This document shows, piece after piece, positions 28,360-36,537 of a DNA stretch of 64,000 nucleotides. Source of the stretch: Microcella alkaliphila. GTDB taxonomy: Bacteria; Actinomycetota; Actinomycetes; Actinomycetales; Microbacteriaceae. Made by a program: the position numbers and the translations under genes. The stretch is from positions 1,488,001 to 1,552,000 of the forward strand of contig NZ_AP017315.1 in the NCBI RefSeq assembly GCF_002355395.1. The letters run 5' to 3'. The notes beneath the pieces were generated by a model. That model was not told the origin of the DNA and made no database searches. It worked only from the letters and a program-made list of their open reading frames with translations. Numbering within the stretch: the first letter of the stretch is position 1; each line of letters starts with the position of its first letter.

Positions 28360-28391
28360 GGTGGTGTGATGGCAATAACCATCCCACCACC
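28360..28391 (+). promoter_or_regulatory. Intergenic hairpin between the peptide and its operon
   Basis: A 13-position stem (12 pairs, one T-C mismatch) with a 6-base CAATAA loop starts 6 bases after the peptide stop. No T run follows, so it looks like a partial terminator or mRNA-stabilising end that would give much peptide mRNA and less of the downstream genes. Confidence 0.75.
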
Positions 28392-28460
28392 TCAAATCGT
28401 TAGCCCAAGGATCTAGGAGTAGAATCGCTGCCTGCGCTTCACCCATCATATGTACAGCAC

Positions 28461-28955
28461 TTGTTTGACCGTATCGATGATCGCGAGCGAGAATTGCTGG
28501 ATGCGCAGATTGTTGAGTGTCTGAAATTTCTCGTAATCACGTCCGCGACGCCAGGAAGACGCATTGCGGTAACGCCAGAAGTCGATACTATTTGGCATGA
28601 ACTAATCCTTCAGACAGCGTCCTACATGTCATTATGTACAGCTATGCCTGGAGGGAGATATTTGCACCATGCTTCAATAATGCCGGATGAGTACGCGGAC
28701 CGCGTGGGTGATGAGGAATTCATCCGAGAGTTTGTTCAATCGATACCGGATTACGTCCAGAACTTTGGAGAGTTTGATGAGGAGCGATCTTCGATGTGGA
28801 CGGTAACGCGTTTCTTGATGGAACAAATGAATTACACCCTCGACGAAGTGAATGAACTTGGGCGCACGGAAGTTCCGGAAGTAGAACTCGCAAGAGGATC
28901 AGCGTGGAGGGCTTTGGGTCAGCATCGCAAGATCAGTAGCGCACTTGCACTGTGA
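28461..28955 (+). CDS. GRDP-like (glycine-rich-domain-protein-like) protein, possible peptide-modifying enzyme
   Basis: At 164 residues from the TTG at 28461, it resembles the conserved core of GRDP-like proteins (Pfam PF07173 as I recall it), known mainly from plants and scattered bacteria, without the glycine-rich region. The hallmark is PEVDTIWHELILQ (W45, H46), then a conserved Tyr (Y55) and Cys (C59), and GGRYLHH (H69, H70). These His and Cys could form a metal site; that is inference. The TTG has no ribosome site. Reading extends in frame to a CTG at 28428 with AGGAG 8 bases upstream and adds PALHPSYVQHL, which looks coding, so the true start may be that CTG. Codon use is AT-richer than neighbours. 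It ends in a GTGA overlap with the next gene. Biochemical function unknown. Confidence 0.72.
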   Translation: MFDRIDDRERELLDAQIVECLKFLVITSATPGRRIAVTPEVDTIWHELILQTASYMSLCTAMPGGRYLHHASIMPDEYADRVGDEEFIREFVQSIPDYVQNFGEFDEERSSMWTVTRFLMEQMNYTLDEVNELGRTEVPEVELARGSAWRALGQHRKISSALAL

Positions 28956-29923
28956 CCACACACCACAACACTCTTGATTTTCGGCTTCGAGCGCCCGAGG
29001 GAGTGACGTTTGCCTTGCCAGATTCTGGCCTCGGTCAAGAATTTGTGGAAGCTGTCGTGCAACAACTGACTCGTATCGAATGGCATCAGTACGCCACGCT
29101 TCCCGCTGAGGTTGAGGCTTCACTTCCGTGGTCACAAAATCCAATGGTCCGCACGACATACACACGCGGTGCCGAGGATGCGCTGTTGCAGTTGGTGAGA
29201 CACGCTTCGATTAAACAAATTCATTGTGCTAGGTGGTCCTACCCGGGCTACGCACGAATCGCAAAACGGCTGGGTCTTGGCATACAAGAATACGCGTCGA
29301 TTGATCAACTTCAGGGGACGAGACCCCTGCGAGAGGACAATTTGGTAGTTGTCACGGAGCCGGGCAATCCGTTTACTATCGGAGCGACGAGCGCGTTGGA
29401 CCCTAGCCTTTTCGGGCACGCGCATCTGGTAGTTGACGCGGCGTACGCTAACCCTTTCAGCCCGGAATTTGCGCTCAATTCGGCCAATCTCGCAGCCAAA
29501 GGCGTGCCGACAGTTTTCACGCTTTCGAAGACAGCCGGCCTGGCCGCATCTCGGCTTGGTGGTGTCGTCGCACTTCGAGGGACATCCGATTCTCCCGAGC
29601 AAGACCCGCGGTTTTGGGATGCTTTTTCGGTTAGCGTGCTGGCGGTTCTCGCCTCAAAGCACGGAAGGAACTTGTTGTCGGCTTTCGAAAGGGAAAGGAG
29701 TGAACTCGCGGACCAACTCGTCCGAGAACTCGTTAGATGGGACCTTCCCGTGGTTCGTTCTCAGTCAAATCTTTTTGTGACCTGCTTTTCCAAAGCGGTT
29801 CATTCTGCAAGTTTCGAACATTTGGTTGATCTCGTCCAAGGAAAGCGCTACTTCGACAAAGTGGGGGGATCTCTCTTGCGTATTGATGTTTCTCGTGACA
29901 ATGTGAAAGCGCTTAAAGAATGA
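28952..29923 (+). CDS. HisC/CobD-like PLP-dependent enzyme, diverged
   Basis: A 323-residue fold-type I PLP enzyme of the class I/II aminotransferase group. It has TRGAEDAL (cofactor phosphate loop, about residues 71-78), EPGNPFT with N139, DAAY (D162, Y165) that contacts the cofactor ring, and the Schiff-base segment LSKTAGLAASRLG with K193 and R201. A C-terminal LRIDVSRDN holds the usual substrate-carboxylate Arg. It is shorter and more diverged than histidinol-phosphate aminotransferase, and there are no histidine or cobalamin genes nearby. It could transaminate or decarboxylate an amino acid used in peptide modification; this is inference from context. GTG start, GTGA and ATGA overlaps on both sides. 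Confidence 0.75.
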   Translation: MTTHHNTLDFRLRAPEGVTFALPDSGLGQEFVEAVVQQLTRIEWHQYATLPAEVEASLPWSQNPMVRTTYTRGAEDALLQLVRHASIKQIHCARWSYPGYARIAKRLGLGIQEYASIDQLQGTRPLREDNLVVVTEPGNPFTIGATSALDPSLFGHAHLVVDAAYANPFSPEFALNSANLAAKGVPTVFTLSKTAGLAASRLGGVVALRGTSDSPEQDPRFWDAFSVSVLAVLASKHGRNLLSAFERERSELADQLVRELVRWDLPVVRSQSNLFVTCFSKAVHSASFEHLVDLVQGKRYFDKVGGSLLRIDVSRDNVKALKE

Positions 29924-31170
29924 GTGCGCATTCTGTTCCAAGACTCGCGATTATCAAGTCTGCACCACTGGTAGTCGCCGCGCTTATTCCGCAGGCAGTC
30001 GCGGCAATCGCCGTGTTGCTTGCGGAATCCTCTGGAATTGTGGGCGCAGCCGCGTTAATTGGCGTCATGGCTTCCTTGGTTGGCCTCGGAATGGTGATCG
30101 GTGTGGGCGTCATGATCTGCACGACGCGAGACCTTATGCTGGCGCGCAGGGCCGGAGAGGATCGAACGGCGGCATTTGCGCTCAATGCGGGCTATGCAAC
30201 CATTTTTTCGGCCATCTCCTTGCCTGTCCTTGCACTGATAACAATGCTGTTTGTGTTTTTTGACGTTGCACCCGCCCAAATTATCTGGTGGCTCGCCCTC
30301 ACCCAGGTTCCAGTGCTGCTCGCAACGCCGTTTAACGCCCTTCTGAACGGCGCCTTTCAGGCGGCTGATCGCAGTGGTGAGAACCTCGCTTCCGCGATTA
30401 TTCAGGGTGCCCTTACATTAATTGGGGCGATAGTTGCTTTTGCCACAGACATGTTTCCGAGTTTACTGGGTTCGATCCTTGTTTATGGATCGATTCAAGC
30501 TCTTGCTGTAGTGGGTACGCTTCTGTGGCGTACACTTCGCCTGCGCCGGAAAACAGGCCTCACTCTGCAGGTAAAGATGTCGTCGAACCTTTCCCAGCTA
30601 TCGGAGCGCCTCCTCGCGGCCCTAGATGCTGTAGTCTTTGTCGGCATTTTTCTTGTCGCACAAACAATTGCTGCAGGGGTTTCACCCGCAACTGGTGATG
30701 TTGTCGCAGTGGCAGTCGCTTTTGCGCGTGCTGCCGCAGTCCCATTGAAGCAAGTTGGAATTACGATTGCGCGCGTCGAATTGTCGAAGTTTGGCGATGG
30801 TGTTGTTCGATCGCCCTGGCTATGGTATGTGCCGCTGAGTGCTTACCCTTATCTCTCGTTTTCAGTTCTCGCAATTATCATTTACGGGCTTTCGGGCCAG
30901 GCTGGCCAATACTGGCCATTTCTCACGGTGCTTCTATTTGTTCAGTTTCTCGCTGAGCCCTGGGCGGGAGTCTTGTATTCGTATGCCAAGGTCCGATTTG
31001 GCGCCCCAGTTGGTATTCGAGGGCTAATCCTAATCTATCTCATCCTTGTACCGGTGGGTCTTTGGTGGCTGTCCGTGACAGGCGCCACCCCGGTCGGTTT
31101 TATGTTACTTTTCGCAGTTGCACGAATTGCATTTGCGTTTAGCAACATCGCCGCGATTTCGCGGCTTTGA
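29920..31170 (+). CDS. MATE/flippase-like multidrug or peptide exporter
   Basis: A 416-residue integral membrane protein with about 12 hydrophobic segments, resembling the MOP (MATE and polysaccharide flippase) superfamily: two similar halves, a loop with TPFNALLNGAFQAADRS after helix 4 that parallels MATE proteins, and a charged cytoplasmic stretch near residues 205-220 between halves. The ATG overlaps the stop of the PLP gene (ATGA), so translation is coupled. It would export the peptide or protect the host; substrate is inferred only from position. AT-rich codons such as TTT, ATT and AAT are frequent, unlike the flanking chromosome. Confidence 0.7.
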   Translation: MSAHSVPRLAIIKSAPLVVAALIPQAVAAIAVLLAESSGIVGAAALIGVMASLVGLGMVIGVGVMICTTRDLMLARRAGEDRTAAFALNAGYATIFSAISLPVLALITMLFVFFDVAPAQIIWWLALTQVPVLLATPFNALLNGAFQAADRSGENLASAIIQGALTLIGAIVAFATDMFPSLLGSILVYGSIQALAVVGTLLWRTLRLRRKTGLTLQVKMSSNLSQLSERLLAALDAVVFVGIFLVAQTIAAGVSPATGDVVAVAVAFARAAAVPLKQVGITIARVELSKFGDGVVRSPWLWYVPLSAYPYLSFSVLAIIIYGLSGQAGQYWPFLTVLLFVQFLAEPWAGVLYSYAKVRFGAPVGIRGLILIYLILVPVGLWWLSVTGATPVGFMLLFAVARIAFAFSNIAAISRL

Positions 31171-31218
31171 CAGGCCACAAGCGGGATTCGACTTTTCGAC
31201 CTTCAATACATTTCACGA

Positions 31219-33279
31219 TCAAGTTCGAGTCGCGCGGAGAAGGATCGCCTGCTCGGGCGCGAGCAGCGGCACGGGCACCCCGAACTCGGCGAGAGTGCGG
31301 CCCGTCAGCTCGATTGACCCGGCACGCCACCACGCCGGAGGGGCGTCCTGCACCACGTGCGCAGGCGTGCCGAGCTCGACCGGTTCGAGTCGGTAGACGC
31401 GGTCAGTGCCGAGCCCTGGCAGGCGCAGGCGTGGGGGCGTCGCGACGGGGGATGCGGTGAGCTGGACCAGCGCGATCAGCGCGCGGTCCGCATCCGTATC
31501 GACGACCGCGTGCACGAGGCGGTCATCGCCCGCCTCGTCGGTGCGCATCGTGCGCCCGCCGTGCAGGAGCGCGCGCTCGGCGCGGTAGAGGGCCGCCCAC
31601 TCGGCGACCTGCGCGCGCTCCTCGGCCGTGGCGCGGGTGAGATCCCACTCGATGCCCGCGTGGCCGAACAGGGCGGTGATGAGGCGCAGCGAGAGTGCGT
31701 GCGTGCGGCCCGTGATGTGGGCCCGGCCCGAGCCCACGTGCCCGCCCAGCAGCTCGGGGGGCATCAGGATGCCCGTGTAGCGCTGGATCGACTGGCGCTC
31801 GAGCGCGTCGTTCGTGTCGGAGGTCCAGAAGCGGTGCACGCGGCGAGCGATGCCGAGGTCGATGCGGGCGCCGCCCGACGCGCACGACTCGATCGCGACG
31901 TCGGGGTGCGCGGCGCGCAGCCGGTCGAGGAGCGCGTAGAGCGCGCGGGTCTGGGCGGCGGCGGAACCGGCGTGCAGTGCGCGGTTGTGGTCCCACTTGA
32001 GGAAGCGGATCGGGTACTCGGTGAGCAACGCGTCGAGGGCCGCGAACACGTGGTCGGCGGCTCCGTCGGAGGTGAGGTCGAGGGTGTGCTGCCAGCGCCA
32101 GGTGGGGGGAACGCTCGCCCCCGAGTCGTCGGCCGCGGTGCCGGCGAGCACCCACTCGGGGTGGGCACGGGCGAGCTCGCTCTCGGGGCTGACCATCTCG
32201 GGCTCGACCCACAGGCCGAACTCCATGCCGCGGGCGGTGACCTCGGCGATGAGCGGGGTGAGGCCGTCGGGCCAGCGGGACTCGTCGACGGTCCAGTCGC
32301 CAAGGGCGCGCTTGTCGTCGGTGCGGCCGGTGAACCAGCCGTCGTCGAGCACGAAGCGTTCAACGCCGACCTCGGCCGCCGCCTCAACGAGCGGGGTGAG
32401 GCGCTCGAGCGACTGGTCGAAGTAGACGGCCTCCCAGGTGTTGAGCACGAGGGGGCGCTCGGCGGGAGGGGTGAGGCGCCGCACGTACGGGTGGAAGCGG
32501 TCGCTCAGGCCGTCGAGCCCCGATGCCGAGTAGGCGATGACGGTCTCGGGGGCGGTATAGCTCTCGCCGGCCGCGAGCACGAGTTCGCCGGGCTCAAGCA
32601 GTTCGGCCGCGAGGAGGCGGCGGTCTCCCGTGGCAAGACTCTCGAGGCCGGTGACGCTGTCGCCGCTCCAGGCGTGGTGCAGCGCCCACACCTCGCCGTG
32701 CCGGAAGCCGAAGCCGGGGGTGCCCGCGATCGTCAGGAACGGGCTGTCGTGGCCGGGGCGGCCCTGGCGCTGCTCGCGCAGCATGAGGCCGTCCCGGGCA
32801 GGCGTGCGCTGGGGGCGGCGCTCGTAGGCCCACAGGCCCGTGAAGTCGAGCAGCTCGCTCGCGCGGGCGGGCACCGGCACGGTCGCCGCGAGCCTCGCCA
32901 CCTCGACGGGCTGCGCGTGAGCGGCGGCGGTGAGCTGGATCGTGACGATGCTCTCGTTCGAGAGGGCGAGCATCCATTCGACGGTCGCGAATGCGCCGTC
33001 GTCATCGTGAGCGTCGACGACAACGCGGATGCTCGTGGCCGCGTCTCGCTGGGCCGCCCGCGTCGCGAAGCGGGTGGCGAATCGCGACGCGGGAGCGGAT
33101 GCGCGGCGGAGCTGCGCGGCGGGCCAGCCGGCGAAGCCCTCGGAGCGGTTAGCTATGAGGGAGGGCACGACCGCGTGATCGGGGGAGCTCGGCGGAATCG
33201 CCGCCGGGGCGGCGAGGGAGATGAGGGCCGACTCGTCGAGGTCACCGAGATCGGCGCCGACGTGAATGAGGCGGGGCAC
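31219..33279 (-). CDS. Alpha-galactosidase, GH36
   Basis: Hydrolyses terminal alpha-galactosides (raffinose, melibiose type). From the GTG at 33279 it has 686 residues with the N-terminal beta-sandwich, the TIM barrel holding FLKWDHNRALH (nucleophile Asp) and WTSDTND (acid/base Asp), and the LDDGWF segment. Family similarity continues upstream in frame (LRAAGVSVLLDARGTGV), but no ATG, GTG or TTG exists there; the only candidate is an ATC at 33342, 5 bases after the binding-protein stop. So the true start is probably non-canonical and about 21 codons earlier. Last gene of the galactoside operon. Convergent with the low-GC island. Confidence 0.92.
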   Translation of the reverse strand: MPRLIHVGADLGDLDESALISLAAPAAIPPSSPDHAVVPSLIANRSEGFAGWPAAQLRRASAPASRFATRFATRAAQRDAATSIRVVVDAHDDDGAFATVEWMLALSNESIVTIQLTAAAHAQPVEVARLAATVPVPARASELLDFTGLWAYERRPQRTPARDGLMLREQRQGRPGHDSPFLTIAGTPGFGFRHGEVWALHHAWSGDSVTGLESLATGDRRLLAAELLEPGELVLAAGESYTAPETVIAYSASGLDGLSDRFHPYVRRLTPPAERPLVLNTWEAVYFDQSLERLTPLVEAAAEVGVERFVLDDGWFTGRTDDKRALGDWTVDESRWPDGLTPLIAEVTARGMEFGLWVEPEMVSPESELARAHPEWVLAGTAADDSGASVPPTWRWQHTLDLTSDGAADHVFAALDALLTEYPIRFLKWDHNRALHAGSAAAQTRALYALLDRLRAAHPDVAIESCASGGARIDLGIARRVHRFWTSDTNDALERQSIQRYTGILMPPELLGGHVGSGRAHITGRTHALSLRLITALFGHAGIEWDLTRATAEERAQVAEWAALYRAERALLHGGRTMRTDEAGDDRLVHAVVDTDADRALIALVQLTASPVATPPRLRLPGLGTDRVYRLEPVELGTPAHVVQDAPPAWWRAGSIELTGRTLAEFGVPVPLLAPEQAILLRATRT

Positions 33280-33347
33280 GCCCGTGCCGCGGGCGTCGAG
33301 CAGAACGCTGACACCCGCGGCACGGAGGTGATGGAGTGTGATGGTGC

Positions 33348-34673
33348 TTACTCGTGGACCGGGATGCTCGCTGCCTGCAGGGCCGCGATGGTCGACTGCT
33401 GACCGGCGGTCAGCGCGTCCATGAGCGTACCGGTGCCCGAGATGGCTCCCGAGAAGCCGTCAGCCACGTCGTTGTAGACCTGCGTCATCGTCGGGCCCCA
33501 CACGAAGTTGGGGTCGACGTTGGTGCCGGCCTCGGCGAACACCTGGTAGATCTCCTGGCCACCGTAGAACTCGACGCCCTCGGCGAAGACCGGAAGGTTC
33601 GCACCCTCGATGGTCGCCGGGTAGATCTGGGCGGTGCGGTTCATGGCGGTGAGCGCGTCAGCGTCGGTGTTCAACCACAGAGCGAACTGTGCCGCCTCGT
33701 ACGGGTGGTCAGAGCCCTTCAGCACAGCGGTGGTAGAGCCACCCCAGTTACCGGCAGCGCTGGCGCCAGCCTCCCACTGCGGCATCGGGGCGACAGCCCA
33801 GTTGCCGGCGGTGTCGGGAGCGCCGCTGAGGATGGTGTTCGCACCCCAGACGGCCGACACCCAGGTCCAGACCTCGGAGTTGTTGAACGCGGCGTTCCAC
33901 TCGTCGGTCCACGGCGGGTTCGCCGAAACGAGGTCGTCGGCGAGCAGGCCCTGCCAGTACTCGGCAACCATGAGCGACTCGTCGCCCGTGAGGTTGACCT
34001 GCCACTCGTCCCCATCGTTCGAGAACCACTGACCACCGGTCTGCCAGACGAAGCCGGCGAACTGGTTGATGTCGCTCTGCGAGAAGTTGGTGATGTAACC
34101 ACCCTCCTCACGGATCGCTTCAGCCGCGGCACGGTACTCGTCCCACGTGGTCGGCACGTCGATACCGGCCTCTTCGAACAGGTCGGCGCGGTAGAACATG
34201 GTCATGGGGCCGGTGTCCTGCGGGATCGCGCACACCGCGTCCTCTTCGCCGAAGGTGACCTGGCTCCAGGTCCAGTCGACGAACTGGCTCTGCGCGTCGA
34301 GGATTCCCTCGCAGGCGGCAATGTTCTCGAGGCCGTCCTGCACGCGGAAGTTCGGCATCGCGTCGTATTCGATCTGGCCGAGGTCGGGCGCGTTGCCAGC
34401 GGCGAGCTGGTTGAAGAAGTTCTGGTACGTGCCGCCCAGGCCGTTCGGGCCGGTCTGCACGTTGACCTGAATGTCGGGGTTCTCTTCGTTCCAGATGGCC
34501 ACGGCCTCTTCGACGCCGGGCAGCCAGCTGGTGAAGGTCAGTTCGACGGGTCCGTCGCTCGGAGCGCAGTCACCAGCGGCGCCGTCGCCTCCGGTGCCGG
34601 TCGAGCAGGCGGTGAGCGCGAGCGTTGCCGCGGCCACGATGGCCCCGGTGCGCGCGATGCGGGAGATCGCCAT
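33348..34673 (-). CDS. Galactoside ABC transporter substrate-binding lipoprotein
   Basis: A 441-residue extracellular solute-binding protein of the sugar-binding type (SBP family 1). The signal peptide MAISRIARTGAIVAAATLAL ends in the lipobox LTAC, with lipidated Cys near residue 23. Following WLPGVEEAVAIWNEENPDIQVNVQ is the usual ligand-domain start. The ATG at 34673 has AAGGAAA upstream, better than an in-frame longer reading. It lies downstream of its two permeases, the reverse of the common order, with a 77-base gap before it that may hold its own translation or processing signal. Confidence 0.92.
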   Translation of the reverse strand: MAISRIARTGAIVAAATLALTACSTGTGGDGAAGDCAPSDGPVELTFTSWLPGVEEAVAIWNEENPDIQVNVQTGPNGLGGTYQNFFNQLAAGNAPDLGQIEYDAMPNFRVQDGLENIAACEGILDAQSQFVDWTWSQVTFGEEDAVCAIPQDTGPMTMFYRADLFEEAGIDVPTTWDEYRAAAEAIREEGGYITNFSQSDINQFAGFVWQTGGQWFSNDGDEWQVNLTGDESLMVAEYWQGLLADDLVSANPPWTDEWNAAFNNSEVWTWVSAVWGANTILSGAPDTAGNWAVAPMPQWEAGASAAGNWGGSTTAVLKGSDHPYEAAQFALWLNTDADALTAMNRTAQIYPATIEGANLPVFAEGVEFYGGQEIYQVFAEAGTNVDPNFVWGPTMTQVYNDVADGFSGAISGTGTLMDALTAGQQSTIAALQAASIPVHE

Positions 34674-34750
34674 GCGGGTTTCCTTTCTCTTGGTGGTGGG
34701 GGTGCGGGTCGGGCGCAGGGGGCCCGCCGCGGGTTCGCCGGCTGTCGGGC

Positions 34751-35635
34751 TCACTTGAGCCCGCCGTTCGCCAGCCCGGACTGCCAGAAACGCTGCAGCC
34801 CGAGGAACGTGATGATGAGGGGGATGATCGACAAGAGCGACCCAATGATCACGAGGGCACGGATATCGGGGATCTGGCTGACCTGGGTATTCCAGACGTA
34901 CAGCCCGAGGGTCACGGGGAAGAGCGCCTCGTCGCGCAGCATGATCAGCGGCAGAAAGAAGTTGTTCCAGATCGCCACGAACTGGAACAGGAAGATCGTG
35001 ACGAGTGCCGGAGCCATCATCCGGGTGGACACGGTGAAGAAGGTCTTCACCTCGCCAGCGCCGTCAATGCGGGCGGCCTCGATGATCTCGTCGGGCACGC
35101 TCGCGGCCGCGTAAATGCGGGACAGGTAGACGCCGAACGGGCTGACGAGGCTCGGCAGGAAGACGGCCCAGTACGTGTTGGTTGCCCCGATCTGGCTAAA
35201 GAGCAGGAACAGCGGCAGCGCGAGGGCAGTCGCCGGCACCAGCACGCCGCCCAAGATCACATTGAACAGGGCGTTGCGGCCCCAGAACGTGTACTTGGCG
35301 ATCGCGTAGCCCGTCATGGCGGCGAACAGCGTGGCGAGGGCGGCACCGAGGCCCGCGTACAGGGCGCTATTCAGCAGCCAGCGGAGGAAGACCGCGTTGC
35401 GGTAGTCGAACAGCGCCTGGATGTTCTCGAAGAGGTTGAAGTCGGCGAACCACAGCGGGGCCGTCGTCGTGAACTGTCCACGGGTCTTCGTCGACGCGAC
35501 GAACAGCCACCAGATGGGGGTGAGGAAGTACAGCGTCGCGATCCCCATGACGGCCATGGCGAGCACGCGCGACGCGATCGACTCCTGTACGGAACTGCGG
35601 CCCTTCGTGCGGGCGCGAGCGGTCGGGGCGCTCAT
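34751..35635 (-). CDS. ABC sugar permease, MalG-like
   Basis: A 294-residue permease with six transmembrane helices and the inner-loop EAA motif EAARIDGAGEVKTFF near residue 190, as in MalG. An N-terminal charged stretch precedes helix 1. Overlaps the MalF-like gene by ATGA. It pairs with the MalF-like permease and the binding lipoprotein for oligosaccharide uptake; no ATPase gene is in the operon. Confidence 0.92.
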   Translation of the reverse strand: MSAPTARARTKGRSSVQESIASRVLAMAVMGIATLYFLTPIWWLFVASTKTRGQFTTTAPLWFADFNLFENIQALFDYRNAVFLRWLLNSALYAGLGAALATLFAAMTGYAIAKYTFWGRNALFNVILGGVLVPATALALPLFLLFSQIGATNTYWAVFLPSLVSPFGVYLSRIYAAASVPDEIIEAARIDGAGEVKTFFTVSTRMMAPALVTIFLFQFVAIWNNFFLPLIMLRDEALFPVTLGLYVWNTQVSQIPDIRALVIIGSLLSIIPLIITFLGLQRFWQSGLANGGLK

Positions 35636-36537
35636 GCTTGGGTCCTCCGCTGGGTGAGCTTCAACACGGTGAACGAGAGGATGAACGTGGTCAGGGCGAG
35701 CACGACCGACATGGCCGCCGCGAGAGACACGTTCGGCACCGATGCCGTCGAGTAAATGAGCAGGTTCGGGGTGAAGTCACTCGTGACCGTGGAGGTGAAG
35801 CTGCGGAACACCTGCGGTTCGGCGAGCAACTGCAGCGTTCCGATGATCGAGAAGATTCCGGTGAGCACGAGCGCGGGGACGACGAGGGGAATTTTGATCG
35901 ACCACGCGATCCGTGCTTGTCCCGCTCCGTCGAGCCGTGCCGCCTCGTAGATTTCCTGCGGTATCGCGAGCAGCGCCGAGTAGATGATCAGCATGTTGTA
36001 GCCCACGTACACCCAGGTGACGACGTTCGCGATCGACCACAGCACGAGCTCGCCCGAGAGGAATGGAATGGCCCGGGTGACATCGGTGAAGGGCGAGAGG
36101 TTCGGTGAGTACAGGAAGCCCCACATGATGGCCGCGATGACGCCGGGAACGGCGTACGGCGCGAAGAATGCGAGCCGGAAGAACTTCGCGCCGCGCACGA
36201 GCGGTGAATCGAGCAACAGGGCGAGCAAGAGGGCGAGCCCCAGCATGATCGGCACCTGCACGATGCCGAACAGCATGACGCGGCCGATGGACTGCCAGAA
36301 GGCGTCGTTCTGGAACACCGCGATGTATTGGGTGAGCCCGCCGAACACCTGGCGTGCCGCGCCAAACGTCCCGTCACGCTCGACGACGAGCGTCGACTGA
36401 TAGATCGCATACAGAATCGGCACGATGTAAAACAGCGTGAACAACAGGCCGAAGGGGGCGAGGAAGACGAGCAGCGCGCCGCGGTGACGCACCGCGCGCG
36501 ATTTCGCCTTACCTCTGGTGGGAGCGTCGGTACTCAT
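35632..36537 (-). CDS. ABC sugar permease, MalF-like
   Basis: A 301-residue permease with six helices and the EAA motif EAARLDGAGQARIAWSIKIPL near residue 195. The N-terminal charged RGKAKSRAVRHRG segment is followed by helix 1. Its start shares one base with the GH42 stop (TGATG) and its end overlaps the MalG-like gene, so all are cotranslated. Confidence 0.92.
   Translation of the reverse strand: MSTDAPTRGKAKSRAVRHRGALLVFLAPFGLLFTLFYIVPILYAIYQSTLVVERDGTFGAARQVFGGLTQYIAVFQNDAFWQSIGRVMLFGIVQVPIMLGLALLLALLLDSPLVRGAKFFRLAFFAPYAVPGVIAAIMWGFLYSPNLSPFTDVTRAIPFLSGELVLWSIANVVTWVYVGYNMLIIYSALLAIPQEIYEAARLDGAGQARIAWSIKIPLVVPALVLTGIFSIIGTLQLLAEPQVFRSFTSTVTSDFTPNLLIYSTASVPNVSLAAAMSVVLALTTFILSFTVLKLTQRRTQA

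Noticed and set aside
28360..28391. Hairpin as a full Rho-independent terminator
   Set aside because: No T run follows and the downstream genes appear to be the same operon, so partial termination or stabilisation is more likely.
28135..28449. 104-codon minus-strand frame across the peptide gene
   Set aside because: No ribosome site, runs through the hairpin and against the stronger plus-strand signals; no recognisable motif.
28268..31170. Assignment of the island to daptides or to lanthipeptides
   Set aside because: The peptide ends in Thr and there is a PLP enzyme, as in daptides, but the class III aminotransferase, oxidative decarboxylase and methyltransferase are missing. No LanB/LanC/LanM or YcaO protein is present.
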